Positions 21,880 to 32,982 of a stretch of 45,139 bases of DNA are shown in pieces; the first letter of the stretch is position 1; each line of letters starts with the position of its first letter. Location of the stretch: assembly GCA_051453625.1 (NCBI GenBank), contig JBOZIK010000001.1, positions 251,533,668-251,578,806 of the forward strand, in the 5' to 3' direction. The notes under the pieces are model-generated. The model was not told the DNA's origin. It ran no database searches and saw only the letters and a program-made list of their open reading frames with translations. Source of the DNA: Welwitschia mirabilis (Eukaryota > Gnetophyta > Gnetopsida > Welwitschiales). The position numbers and the translations under genes are program-made.

Positions 21880-22840
21880 ATTATGATGGATACAAAGCAT
21901 CTTAGGGATGCCCATTGAAATATCCTGCTAAACATCTATTACCCTCTTAAAGGTAGCTCTACCCTACTCCTCTATAATATAAACATATGCCTCTAACTGT
22001 TCAAATCATGTAGTAGTATGGACATGAAGATCCTTTATCTATGAAGATAATCTATGCTTCATGCCTCCTAGTAATGTTGTGAACTAGTCTAGTGTGATAC
22101 CTCCAACTGCCTAAGGCTATCGAGGAGGAGGTGACTATGTTGCAGGTGCCTCAGAAGGAGTGAGTTCAACCCCTAGTCTCCTAAAATAGATGTCATCAGC
22201 TCAGATGTAAACTAAGCGAGGAGTCTTTGTTGGGATAGGGATCTCAAATCATCAAAAGAAAGCACTTAATAAACAAGTATAGGTGATAGTGAAAAATCAA
22301 CACTAGGCGCTCATCCATATTAGTTAGTACCAAATGAAGGTGACTAAGTCCATCCTCTCTCCACGATGAATGGGGATGAAAAATCATAGCATGTAAATCA
22401 TAACAAACTAGAGCTATGTTATGGATGATTACTTAGTGAAGGATACGGTAATAGGAAGGAAAATATGTCATGGATACCCCTCATTGTACATGATATGGTA
22501 GCTTAAGCTGAAGGACATAGGCTCATCTCTTTGAGTCACTCCCACTAAGATTGCCCCTCTTTCCATCTTTGGGAAACCCTGTGACCATTATGATGTGCTA
22601 TGGCTTAATGTATATGTGGCATCCTTCCACTATAACCCTGAGATAATCATATCACGAAGTGTCCTCCCAGGTGGCTAAGATAACCTTAAAGGTCTAGTAA
22701 AGCTGAATAATCTCTACCTCATAATAATAGTGATGAGCATGTAAAGACTAGCCTTGAATACCTAGCTCTTCTAGTACATGATCTAAGTTAGGCTCAAGCC
22801 TCTAAATATAGTCATCGAAGTGCATCTCCCTTTGGTAAAT
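21880..22840 (-). pseudogene. Athila-like extra ORF (downstream of integrase)
   Basis: One minus-strand frame can be followed for more than 250 codons with scattered stops: FPKMERGAILVGVTQRDEP, SLSYHIMYNEGYP, FFIPIHRGERMDLVTFIWY, then FEIPIPTKTPRLVYI, IYFRRLGVELTPSEAPAT, a proline patch, and a charged C-terminal part (RLSS-stop-IKDLHVHTTT, FEQLEAYVYIIEE). Many stops sit where CGA or CAG is expected. It occupies the position of the env-like or additional ORF of Athila elements, between integrase and the 3' LTR. It looks like the replication-independent plant retrotransposon ORF with a C-terminal coiled coil rather than a membrane glycoprotein, since I see no signal peptide or transmembrane segment. 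Family assignment is by position and general resemblance only. Confidence 0.5.
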
Positions 22841-24602
22841 GGCAGAAGCAAGGATATGTCTATGCTCCTATAGAATAGCCTCTCACTCTCATTATTTTGC
22901 TACTTGGGTAGTGATAGAGCATGTGTAGGTTTGAAAATAAAATGTACCTATGTCACTATGTGAAGAGAACCATAACATAGATATGTGCCATTTTAAGAGA
23001 AAAGAGAAAAATATTCACAAATTTATTTTTAGGTAACCAAATTCTCTCGCATGAGAACTAAATCATAACCATCGAAACAAGGATAGCTTTAAAACCTAAC
23101 ATGGAAAAAACTACCCCAAATTAAGCGCATAATAAGAGAAAAACTCTAAAAAAGTGAAGAATATGAAATTTAGTAGAAAATACTTATAACTTCTAATCAA
23201 GAAAATGAAATTCAATTCTGTAAGTTTCTAAGCATAGATCGGTTAAAAAAAAGGTGGGTATGAAGAGAAATCATCAAATGCAACTTAAACTAAAAGAAAT
23301 GAGCAAAATTGAGAAATTTAAACCATGGAAAAGATGAAGAATTATCTTATTTTGATAAAATATGACTAAAATGCATTAGATTAATAGCTCTGAAGGTTAA
23401 AGATGAGTGAGGCATCTAAGAGGAATCAAAGGAAATAAGTGGCATAAGAATAGGTTTGAAAATAAGGGAGGAAAAGGGTCATAAAGAAATTTGTTACACT
23501 ATCATCCTTTGTGTTATGGGAATGAAATAAGCCATAACATATGTGTTATTCCTATTGTCTTACCAATGACAAAGGTCATGATCATACAAAAAACCCAAGC
23601 TAAAATACAAGCATCGTACCACATGTTATAGGAACGACACATGAAATGAAATTCTTTTCTAAGTCTAATCGAGTATAGATTTTAAGTTAGGCCTTAATTA
23701 TGAAGTGCATATTAAACCTAAACTCAATTTTAATGAAATTTAAAGTCGTGCTCAGGAATTATCAAAATGCCAATTAAAGGATGGTCAGCCTTAAAAATTT
23801 GATTAAATGAGGCTTTATCTTAATAATAAATCATGGATCCAAGATAAGTTCTTTGTAAAGAATCAAGTGAAAGTAATTAATTTTTCCAATTGACTAAGAA
23901 TAGCGATTGAAGGGGCATAATGAAAAAGTTCATGAAAATTTGGTGGTTTAGGTTCTTTCTTAATGTTTAGCTCATTCAAATTCAAGTGATTTCATGTTTC
24001 CTAACTAAGTGAAGGGTAAGGATCATGAATCATGTGATGAATTTACAAGAAAGTAAAAATGGATGTCATGCCCTATGTTGTAGGGATGATAATAGATAGG
24101 ATAGAATTTTCGAAGTAATGATTGTTGTGGATTATGTCATGGGAACAACATATAACACGATAGACTTTTTAAAGGCACATGCATAAAATAAGTCTAGAAT
24201 TTGAACTAGGATAGGTGCACGGGTGTTAGGAAGGCTTTAGGAAAATTAGGCATAGTAGAAAATTTAGGTAAAAATTACTTATGAGGTGCTAGAAGCATAA
24301 GGACTAGAAATTACAAATTGAATATGTAAAAATATGAAGATGAAATGCATAAATTTAGACCTACCATGTTTCACAATATTTTCCAAGGCCAGTAGTTGAA
24401 TGATAAAATGCATAGAGTTCATGATGGGTAACTTGACTTAACTAAAGAATTAAACCTAATAAGGATTTTAAGAAGAATGTAATTTGATTTTGAAAATTTA
24501 ACTTAACTATAGAGTATGAAAGAAATAAATATAGATAGCATAAAGAATGTTGATCCCTTTTATTCTAGATGCCAACCTAATAAGACCCACATAAGATAAT
24601 TG
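22841..24602 (-). other. Non-coding 3' internal region of Athila-like element with palindromes
   Basis: No open reading frame or domain. The U3 palindrome recurs here at 23512-23527, 23556-23571, 23624-23639, 24076-24091 and 24135-24150, always with a 4-base spacer and variable conservation of the arms. Direction is unassigned because the motif is symmetrical. Confidence 0.5.
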
Positions 24603-24757
24603 NNNNNNNNNNNNNNNNNNNNNNNNNNNNNNNNNNNNNNNNNNNNNNNNNNNNNNNNNNNNNNNNNNNNNNNNNNNNNNNNNNNNNNNNNNNNNNNNNN
24701 NNNNNNNNNNNNNNNNNNNNNNNNNNNNNNNNNNNNNNNNNNNNNNNNNNNNNNNNN
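24603..24757. other. Assembly gap (155 N)
   Basis: Run of N between the integrase C-terminus and the non-coding 3' internal region of the Athila-like element. Confidence 0.99.
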
Positions 24758-25159
24758 CCTTAGAGGGGGTTTTCAGTTACAGAGGGAGATTTAGTATTGA
24801 GAGACACTATTCTTCATGATGAGGGAGGTGCAACCACTAAAGTAGGAAAAAGGATCCACAGGTAAAATCCCGCTCATGACCAACTATCTACTAGGTAGAG
24901 TTTCCACAACTACCATATCATGCTGCTAAAAGATAATAGAATCAAAGGCCAACTATTTCTCTGATGCACTTACAGTAGAACACCAAGGAAGTAACACAAT
25001 TTTTTTTCTCTTTTAAAGGTAATTGCACTTCTCCAATGAGTTAAATTAATAAGAATCGAGGATTCATAGGAATTTAAATACCTTAAGTTTGAATAAAAGC
25101 CAAACTCATCACTTGTTGAACATGATGAATCATAGTGATAGAGCATTGATCATGTTAAG

Positions 25160-26400
25160 GATGATGAAGTAGTCTAAAGAATCCTAGATAAGTTAAGTTA
25201 AGGAGTCATCTTGATAATAACAAAGAAAAGGGACTCCTCTTTTTCAAGAAAAGGGTTCTCTAACTCAACTAATTCTATCATGTTTACTAAATAAGAGCAA
25301 TCGTTAGGTGATTGATAATGCTTTAAACATTGTCCATTTACATTCATTATTTCTTTAGTTTTTAGATTATAAATCTCAACTATACCATTGGAATGCACCT
25401 TTTCAATTAGATATGGGCCTAACCATCTAGAAGTCAGTTTATTATGAATTAAATAAACTCTAGCATTGAGAAGTAAAACATACTAGTGAGGGTGAAAATC
25501 TTTATGCATAAGGTTTTTATCATATCCAAGTTTTGCCTAGGATTTAACTATAAGATGGTGGTGAAAAGCTTAGATTCTCTTTTCATTAAGGTGGTTTAAT
25601 TGGGTTAAGTGTGCTTGAAGATTATCATCATGAGAAACAAGGTTAAGGTTATGGACTATTTTATAAGAATTATAGTACACATCAACTAGAAGCACATATG
25701 TTTTTCCATAGACAAGTTCCTAAGGAGAGAAACCTAAAGAATTATGCTAGGTCATACGATAAGCCCAAAGGACATCATTAAGATGGAGTATCCATGATTT
25801 TTAAGACTAGTAACAAAGTTTTGAGAGTACTTCCTTAATCTCTTAATTAGCATTTTTAGCTTGCCCATTTGATTGGGGATGATAAAATTTAGCTATTTTA
25901 TGTTCAACCCCAACTAAAAGTAAGAGTTTCTTAAGGATCTTATTGATAAAGTAAGTATCTTGATTAGAAATTAGAATCCTAGGAAATCCAAATTTTTGAA
26001 AGATATTTGATCTAAGGAGTTGGTAAAAAGTTTTGCATCATAAGTCTATGTAGGTATGGCTTTAATCCAATTTGTTACATAATCAACTGCCACTAAGATA
26101 TAATGCTTTCCACATGAAGGGGTCTTGAGAGGACCTATAAAGTCTATACCCCAATAATCAAAAGGTTCAAATTCTAAGATAGGTATAAGAGGCATGTCTT
26201 GAGTTTGAGTAAGACCTTTAGATCATTAATAAGAATCACACTTCCTAATGAAGTCAAAGGCGTCTTTGAATATAGAATCCTAAATGTAAGATTTTCATGA
26301 TAGCCTTTTAGCCACTGAAATGACCTCCAAAAACTTCACCATGATAAAGAAGAAGTATTTTTTTTTGCTCCCATTCGAGAATACATTTATGCATGATCTA
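25160..26400 (-). pseudogene. Athila-like integrase
   Basis: Minus strand, in order: a zinc-binding N-terminus remnant with HGEVFGGHFSGKR, FKDAFDFIRKCDSY (HHCC region, one Cys changed) and DMPLIPILEFEPF; the core with DYWGIDFIGPLKTPSCGKHY (D of WGID at 26142-26144) and ILVAVDYVTNWIKAI; then ISNQDTYF, FYHPQSNGQAKNAN and LWAYRMT, matching the SDxGxHF, YHPQTNGQAE and LWAYRT blocks with the expected Asp changed to Asn in SNQD; and a C-terminus SRWLGPYLIEKVHSNGIVEI followed by LKHYQSP (open in 25198-25398). Stops are scattered. Integrase would insert the element cDNA; this copy cannot. Order and motifs are unambiguous for Ty3/gypsy. Confidence 0.9.
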
Positions 26401-26639
26401 ATATTTACATCACCTATATAGATGTGGCTCAATCTATTTGTAGTCACTTATTCTATGGAGAAAAGATTTTCATTGGTTTCTATTCCAATGAGAAGGTGTT
26501 TTAATTGTGATAAGATAATTCAAGATATTAGTGTAACAAGGGGCAGGTTATGTCGAAGATACTTCATAAAATTGTTCAACCATGAAAAGTTGTTCATCTA
26601 TAAAATCATCATAAATAGTTTGATTGGAAGAATTAGAAT

Positions 26640-26900
26640 AAGTATCTGAAGGAATTCTAGAAAGATGATCAGCTACTAGATTTTGTTTGCCTACTTTGTC
26701 CACTATTGTTAAGTTTAATTCTTGTAATAAGAGTATCCATTATACAAGGCATGCACTAAAATCTTTCTTTATCATTAAATATCTAAGAGCCATATGATCT
26801 ATATAAACATAAGTTTGGAAACTAAGGAGATAATGTCAAAGTTTGTCTAGATAAAAGATGATAACTAGCATATCCTTTTCAGTAGTTATGTAGTTAAGTT
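26640..26900 (-). pseudogene. Athila-like RNase H fragment
   Basis: Minus strand from the gap edge: LNYITTEKDMLVIIFYLDKL, then a stop and HYLLSFQTYVYIDHMALRYL and MIKKD, matching the NYxTTEKExLAVVFAxxKFRxYLxG...VYTDHxALxYL blocks of plant Ty3/gypsy RNase H. The upstream part with the first catalytic residues is in the gap 26901-27522. Confidence 0.85.
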
Positions 26901-27522
26901 NNNNNNNNNNNNNNNNNNNNNNNNNNNNNNNNNNNNNNNNNNNNNNNNNNNNNNNNNNNNNNNNNNNNNNNNNNNNNNNNNNNNNNNNNNNNNNNNNNNN
27001 NNNNNNNNNNNNNNNNNNNNNNNNNNNNNNNNNNNNNNNNNNNNNNNNNNNNNNNNNNNNNNNNNNNNNNNNNNNNNNNNNNNNNNNNNNNNNNNNNNNN
27101 NNNNNNNNNNNNNNNNNNNNNNNNNNNNNNNNNNNNNNNNNNNNNNNNNNNNNNNNNNNNNNNNNNNNNNNNNNNNNNNNNNNNNNNNNNNNNNNNNNNN
27201 NNNNNNNNNNNNNNNNNNNNNNNNNNNNNNNNNNNNNNNNNNNNNNNNNNNNNNNNNNNNNNNNNNNNNNNNNNNNNNNNNNNNNNNNNNNNNNNNNNNN
27301 NNNNNNNNNNNNNNNNNNNNNNNNNNNNNNNNNNNNNNNNNNNNNNNNNNNNNNNNNNNNNNNNNNNNNNNNNNNNNNNNNNNNNNNNNNNNNNNNNNNN
27401 NNNNNNNNNNNNNNNNNNNNNNNNNNNNNNNNNNNNNNNNNNNNNNNNNNNNNNNNNNNNNNNNNNNNNNNNNNNNNNNNNNNNNNNNNNNNNNNNNNNN
27501 NNNNNNNNNNNNNNNNNNNNNN
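26901..27522. other. Assembly gap (622 N) between RT and RNase H
   Basis: Run of N that hides the catalytic YxDD region of the reverse transcriptase. Confidence 0.99.
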
Positions 27523-27821
27523 ACTGAAAGGCATGTTCCTAAAAGCATAAATACCAAAAAGAAAAGTGAAAGTAGTCTTTACTTGATCTTCATTTACAAT
27601 ACATACTTGGTTGTATCCACTATAACCTTTAATAAAATAATAGAATGCATGTCCTTGTATTCTATCCAATACTTAATAAAGAAAGGGGAGAGGACAGTGA
27701 TCCTTTTTGATTAATTTGTTAAGTTTTTGGAAGACTATGCATACTCTTCACTTACCGTCCTTCTTCAGTATAATTGCTAATGAGTAATCCACTCACAATC
27801 ATGTATAAGGTAAATGATATT
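27523..27821 (-). pseudogene. Reverse transcriptase segment, copy A
   Basis: Minus-strand open segment includes MDRIQGHAFYYFIKGYSGYN, then QVCIVNEDQVKTTFTF and GIYAFRNMPFS, matching RT motifs around F-x-D-x-x-x-G-Y-x-Q and F-G-x-x-x-F-x-x-M-P-F-G. The usual Asp of LDGYSGY is Lys here. Upstream lies a decayed stretch parallel to 28370-28530. Almost the same sequence occurs again at 28255-28530, about 0.7 kb away, so the RT core appears twice. Confidence 0.85.
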
Positions 27822-28254
27822 NNNNNNNNNNNNNNNNNNNNNNNNNNNNNNNNNNNNNNNNNNNNNNNNNNNNNNNNNNNNNNNNNNNNNNNNNNNNNNN
27901 NNNNNNNNNNNNNNNNNNNNNNNNNNNNNNNNNNNNNNNNNNNNNNNNNNNNNNNNNNNNNNNNNNNNNNNNNNNNNNNNNNNNNNNNNNNNNNNNNNNN
28001 NNNNNNNNNNNNNNNNNNNNNNNNNNNNNNNNNNNNNNNNNNNNNNNNNNNNNNNNNNNNNNNNNNNNNNNNNNNNNNNNNNNNNNNNNNNNNNNNNNNN
28101 NNNNNNNNNNNNNNNNNNNNNNNNNNNNNNNNNNNNNNNNNNNNNNNNNNNNNNNNNNNNNNNNNNNNNNNNNNNNNNNNNNNNNNNNNNNNNNNNNNNN
28201 NNNNNNNNNNNNNNNNNNNNNNNNNNNNNNNNNNNNNNNNNNNNNNNNNNNNNN
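27822..28254. other. Assembly gap (433 N) between the two RT copies
   Basis: Run of N exactly between the two similar RT segments; the apparent duplication therefore rests on how this gap was placed. Confidence 0.99.
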
Positions 28255-28678
28255 GTACCAAAAGGGGAGGTGAAAGTAGTCTTGACTTAATCTTCATTTG
28301 CAATACATACTTGGTTGTATCCACTATACTCATCAATGAAATAGTAAAATGCATGTCCTTGTGTTCTATCTAATACTTGATCAAGAAAAGGGAGAGTGTA
28401 ATGATCCTTTTTAGTTACTTCATTAAGTCTTCATAAATCTATGCATACTCTTCACTTACCACATTTCTTAGGTACTACAGTTAATAGGATAATCCACTCA
28501 CTATCACTTATAGGGTAAATGACATTGGCATCTAAAAGTTTAATAATCTCATCCTTAACCACTTTTTTAGTACTATATTTAAACATCTTTGAGGTTACCT
28601 TATAGGTTTTAAATTATTCTCTAGGTATATCTTGTGTTACACAATATGTGGTGGAATAGGCGATAGGTCCTTGTGACT
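28255..28678 (-). pseudogene. Reverse transcriptase segment, copy B, with RT N-terminus
   Basis: Minus strand, from high coordinates: a decayed RT N-terminus including IVQHKIYLE-like text near 28640, EWIIPL-like text, then LDRTQGHAFYYFIDEYSGYN, QVCIANED-stop-VKTTFTSPFGT. This copy keeps the Asp that copy A has lost (FIDEYSGY), and joins upstream to the protease-RT linker in the normal order, so it is the original RT position. Confidence 0.85.
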
Positions 28679-29203
28679 CTAAGTAAAAGCTTTGGATTTA
28701 GATGTGAGGAGTAATACTAATGCTTTTTCAGCTTTGAGATAAATATGGCTACTAATGATTAGGGGCTTTTTAGGATTGTTGTTGATGAAAATGTATTTTA
28801 GTCCCTTTTTATGCTCCTTCAAATTCATCTCAGAGTTGATTTCTTCATGCCTATTCAGAGTTGCATAACCATCCTCATTAAAAGTTGCCTCTATGGCTTT
28901 TACTTCTTTAATATCTTGGGTGGTGATGTTCTTAAATGTATCTTCTATCAAAGGTTGCATGTTACTATCAAGTTCACAAGGGTTGATGGAATTAAGACTA
29001 CCTAAGATTATTGATAATTCCTTTATATCATTAAAAAGAGTTGGTTGTTCATGGGTGAGGGCCTTTAATTCAAGTGAATGATGAGCTACAAACATTATTG
29101 ATCTAATATCTTGACTAAGCTCATCATTTGGATCCCTTGTGTTTTTTTCTACTGCATTAAAGACTTGAACTTGGATATTTTTACTAATTATGTAAAGTTC
29201 CAT
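28679..29203 (-). pseudogene. Protease-RT linker of Athila-like polyprotein (174-codon open segment)
   Basis: The longest uninterrupted frame in the window without N. It is acidic and ends KKGLKYIFINNNPKKPLIIS, SHIYLKAEKALVLLLTSKSK, matching the plant Ty3/gypsy block LPxxLKYAFL...PVIIS...LxxxLxxxxKAxxWxIxDIxG that precedes the RT. Expected next residues of the RT entry (SPIPPHIV) continue past the stop at the lower end. Neighbours are the protease at 29329-29604 and RT at 28255-28678. The opposite-strand frames here are shadows. Confidence 0.85.
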
Positions 29204-29328
29204 TATTCCAGTACTAGTATCTATAATTCAATGGACAGTATCATAAAAAGCTCTACCGAAAAGAAAGGAATATCTATCATTGTGATTAGTTTTGTTAATT
29301 ATGACATCAATGGAGTCATAGGATTCCT

Positions 29329-29604
29329 CTATTTAGACAACCAAATCTTTGATAATTCTAGTGCGGTTTTCAATGTTGAATCAGTTATTTCGAAGATAAT
29401 CTTTATTGATTTAATTTGATTTTCTAATTCAAACTTTTTACAAATGTATAAGAGCATAATGTTCACACTTGATCCTATGTCAATAAGAGCCTTCTTAACT
29501 TTTTTGTTGCCTTTTAATATCACAATAATGATTGCTACCCTTAGATCTTTGAATTTTGAAAATTTTTGCATTATCAAGTTGGCCATAGATTGGGTTAAAA
29601 ACAA
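29329..29604 (-). pseudogene. Athila-like aspartic protease
   Basis: Minus strand 91-codon open segment. Core KKALIDIGSSVNIMLLYICK has the D-x-G catalytic triplet as DIG (Asp codon 29479-29481), as in plant ALxDLGASxNLMP proteases, followed by KKFELENQIKSIKIIFEITD resembling the LGLGELKPTxVxLQLADxS block. The upstream gag linker IxQxFSKFKDL...I.VIL also fits. Protease would cut the polyprotein as a homodimer. Confidence 0.85.
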
Positions 29605-29699
29605 TCTACTTGGTAATGTATGTTTTTGCTTCCTTTTACAAAGATATTTTCACACGTTGGTATACTTAGGATTGTTTTAAAGTATGCGCCAAAATGGTA

Positions 29700-31427
29700 G
29701 GATGACATTGACATCTTTCATGATATCCTTGATGTATTCATCATATGTTGAATTAGAGTTGAGTCTCTCTAACCAAGGGAAAAAATGTTTTCTTTCTTTC
29801 TTTGGTGATTCATCCTTGTTTGTTGGGGTATAAGTAGAAAAAAAGTGTATCTCATTAAGGATTTCTACATCTCCATCTTTATTTCCTTTAGTGTCATCAT
29901 TTTTAGATGGCTCTTAGTAGTAGTACCTTTTTGAGTGACCAAGTTCCAATCTTTCTTTACATCAATTGGGTTAGATAAGGTGTTGTAAGATAGTGTGCCT
30001 TATGCTCTTTGATTTGCTAACATAATTTGTTGCATGACTTAAGCCAAATCTTGTATGCTTATTTGGGTTTTCTCGATACCCTTATGAGTTTTTTCATGAA
30101 TGTTCTTATCTCTATTATAGCTTTCTTAATTAGATCCTTATTATGTTAATTGTATTTTCTATATCTATGGCTATATGATTGGTTAAATGAGGGTTTAAAC
30201 TCATATTTGAAAGAAAGGTCTAGTTCATGATAATGTTTCTTCTCATTATGGTAAGATCCTTTGCAGTGATTAGGGTCTGATTGGTTTGCATAGTACACTT
30301 CTTCCTCACTACTTTCTTTACTATTAGCAAAAATGGACATTTAGTAACTAAGTGGTTTTCTTTACATAATTCATAAGTAGGAGTATATGTGATGTGAGCT
30401 TTTGCTAATTTCACTTCTTTGATTGCTTTTACATTTTACTTATAAGTGGAGTATAACTGTCACTTCTACCTTCATATTCATAAATAATCTATTTTTATTT
30501 ACCTCTCAATGTTTTATATGATGTATTTCTTTCAATGATTGCTTGAAAGTTTTCTTTTCTCTAGGTTTAGACCATTCTTATCCAAGTTCAACTAAGTCTT
30601 ATAAGTGTTGTCATGCTTCATTAGTTGTGTGTTGAAGTAAACTTCCTCCACAAAAAAGGTCCACCATTTATTTTGTTACACTAGTGAGGCCATTGTAGAA
30701 ATGGTAGATTAATTATTCTTATTTGAATTCATCTATGGAATTGGCTAAAACAAGAATTAGGAGTCTTTCCCAAGATGAAGCATAATTTTCATTATCCTTT
30801 TGTTTTAAAAAAGGAATTTTATAGAAATTCTTTGAAAATTTTTTCATTTTGTTGGAGATATCTTTGCCTTAAAGTGTTTTCATGAAGGAATCATTTGATG
30901 AAGCTTTTTTTGTCTCTTTTCAAGTTTTAAGAGTTTTGTGAAGTAAGGTCTTAAGCTAATTTTTTACTTTTTCACTTAATGTATAAGGGAATACTATCAT
31001 GTAATTTGTATCTATAATGGGCTTCTTTTCATTACACGTGAGTGTTAATTATTCTATGGCTGTGATGTGTTCATAAATATCTTCATGAGTTACCATAAAA
31101 ATAGGGATAAGCATTAAGGTTTTTGATCTCAATGTCATCCCCAATAGGGAGATCCAAAGGATTGTAAGTCTCTATTAGTTTTAATCCATATTTATCTTTG
31201 GAAGTTGGTTGGGTGACACCATTAGAAATTTTAGACATTATGAAAGTTGTAGGGTTCTCATTTCCACTTTTACTATTTCTAGAATAAGAAGTTGAAACTT
31301 GATTTTCAAAAGAATTTAAATTAGGACTAGAAGGACTTGTAAAANNNNNNNNNNNNNNNNNNNNNNNNNNNNNNNNNNNNNNNNNNNNNNNNNNNNNNNN
31401 NNNNNNNNNNNNNNNNNNNNNATACAA
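29700..31427 (-). pseudogene. Athila-like gag
   Basis: Minus strand. N-terminus: open segment 31083-31344 with SKDKYGLKLIETYNPLDLPI. Core at about 30540-31080: HEDIYEHITAIE, FPYTLSEKVKN-stop-LKTLLHKTLKT, a Trp-Glu segment (SSWERLLILVLANSIDEFK), IYHFYNGLTSVTK and DLFCGGSLLQHTTNEAW, matching the retrotransposon gag domain (GEDPYxHIxxF, FPxSLxxxAxxWL, YNGLxxxxxxxxDxxxGG). Zinc knuckle at 30337-30375: YELCKENHLVTKC, a CxxCxxxHxxxxC box with the first Cys changed to Tyr. Gag would form the particle and bind the RNA. Many stops, several of the CAG-to-TAG type. The 77-N gap 31345-31421 removes part of the N-terminus. Confidence 0.85.
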
Positions 31428-32121
31428 ACTAAAATATTCTAGTAAATTAGATTTATCAAATTCAAAAATAAAAAATTGCTCACCTCAAGTACTTGATTTA
31501 TAAATTTGAACACATTCTTGAATTTCCTCTTTTAAAAATTACTTTTTACATTAATAACATACATTTTTCTCTTTGGAATTTAATGGCATTCCCTTGCTTG
31601 ACCTAAAAAATTTAACCTTTTAACTCAAAACCATTAAAGGTAATCTCCAGGATCACATTAAAGTGTAAGGATTAGACCTAATGGTTAAGAATGATGTTTC
31701 TTCTTGGAATCTTCACTTAGAATCCAAGAAAAAGACACTGAAAGGCTTTTTGCTATGTGGTAATCCTTTCAGATCATACAAGACATAAGGAAGTAGGCCT
31801 AGCAAGGTCGAATTATTACATAAAAAAGAGAATAGAAAAAGAAGAAATAATTTATAATAAAAAGGTAACACAATAAAAACAACAAGTGGAAATAATGTGT
31901 TAACCTCTAAAGGTAAATAGTCTTAATTAAATAGGGGTAGACTTTGGAGGTTATCTTGCCTTTGATTAAAAGGCAAGTACATGTATTTAGGTAATCTTCT
32001 CAAAGCAAATAGATTGCACCAGTAGTTATCAGATAAAAACCAAAAGCAAATAGATAAAATGATAGCATAAAATCAATCCACTTGTTTTTGATTGAATGAA
32101 CTTGATAGCTTGTCCTAACGA
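31428..32121 (-). other. Athila-like 5' leader
   Basis: Between the PBS and gag. No open frame, AT-rich. Such leaders hold packaging signals, but none can be identified by reading. Confidence 0.6.
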
Positions 32122-32139
32122 TCCCTAGCAATGGCGCCA
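32122..32139 (-). other. Primer-binding site, tRNA-Asp
   Basis: Minus strand TGGCGCCATTGCTAGGGA. It differs from the complement of the plant tRNA-Asp 3' end (TGGCGCCGTTGCCGGGGA) at three positions, all C/T or G/A transitions. It lies three to six bases inside the 5' LTR, the correct place. Confidence 0.92.
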
Positions 32140-32555
32140 AGCTGCTGTTGTCCTAAATTACACTTCAAAAGTAGTCAATTCTAAAAATAATGGAATTACA
32201 ATTAGGCTTAGTATAGGGTGATTTAATCAATGAATGTCATAATTTAAAGAGCATAAGAAAGCACATAAATCAAGCACATGAATAAAAAAGGATAAATAAT
32301 TCAATTTTAGTCCAATATCTTTTTGGAATTTTGTATTTTTGTTATGCAAAAAATGAAATTGACAATGCAACTATTCTAATGATGAAATGCAAAAATGGAT
32401 GAGAAATGAAGATGCAAGCTTATGATAATCAATTTCTAAGTTGTTATCACCCAAACTCAACCATATGACCTGTATTTAAATTAGAATTAATCTAAATAAT
32501 AGCATTAATCAAAGATAACACAAGCCCTAAGAAAAATAAGATGAATTAGAGAAGA

Positions 32556-32586
32556 AAGACATTTTATTAAATAAATTAAATGTCTT
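32556..32586 (-). promoter_or_regulatory. LTR hairpin over poly(A) signal (5' LTR)
   Basis: Identical in sequence and length (31 bases) to 20759-20789: 9-bp arms AAGACATTT/AAATGTCTT, with AATAAA on the minus strand at the loop. Confidence 0.65.
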
Positions 32587-32743
32587 ACAAAATACCTCAG
32601 AAAGGTAGTGATTCTTTAATGTCATAAACATAGCGTAATCACCAAGAATGATCTCTCTTATGCTAAAATGGATTCTTGACTCCTTGAATGCATTTGTCAC
32701 TAAACCTTCAATGCTAAAAGATGACTAAATGATGTTAAATGAG

Positions 32744-32753
32744 GGTTTATATA
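32744..32753 (-). promoter_or_regulatory. LTR TATA box (5' LTR)
   Basis: Minus strand TATATAAACC, conserved with 20947-20956. As the promoter of the full-length transcript it would start near 32710. Confidence 0.6.
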
Positions 32754-32982
32754 TTTTTTCTAAGGTGGTTACAAGTCAATAAGATCAGTATAGGTAAAGA
32801 GACATCATTAGGTGCTAACTAGACCTTAATTGACTTTGTTAGAAAGAAGTTATGATACTGTTATTTTATGTAATCATTGGGATGACAAGTGGAATGACAC
32901 CTCTTCATCATTTAATCATAGGCTACCATGTTAGTAGATTATGGGATTTGAATTCAAAGTTTAATGGTTGTATCATCCTCTC

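Noticed and set aside
28811-29419. Plus-strand open frames (28811-29005, 28893-29081, 29111-29419, 29444-29680)
   Set aside because: Antisense shadows of the minus-strand protease and linker, which have family motifs.
32122-32139. Remnant of a tRNA-Asp gene
   Set aside because: Only the 18-base 3' end matches, next to an LTR in the right orientation; no anticodon arm or A/B boxes nearby.
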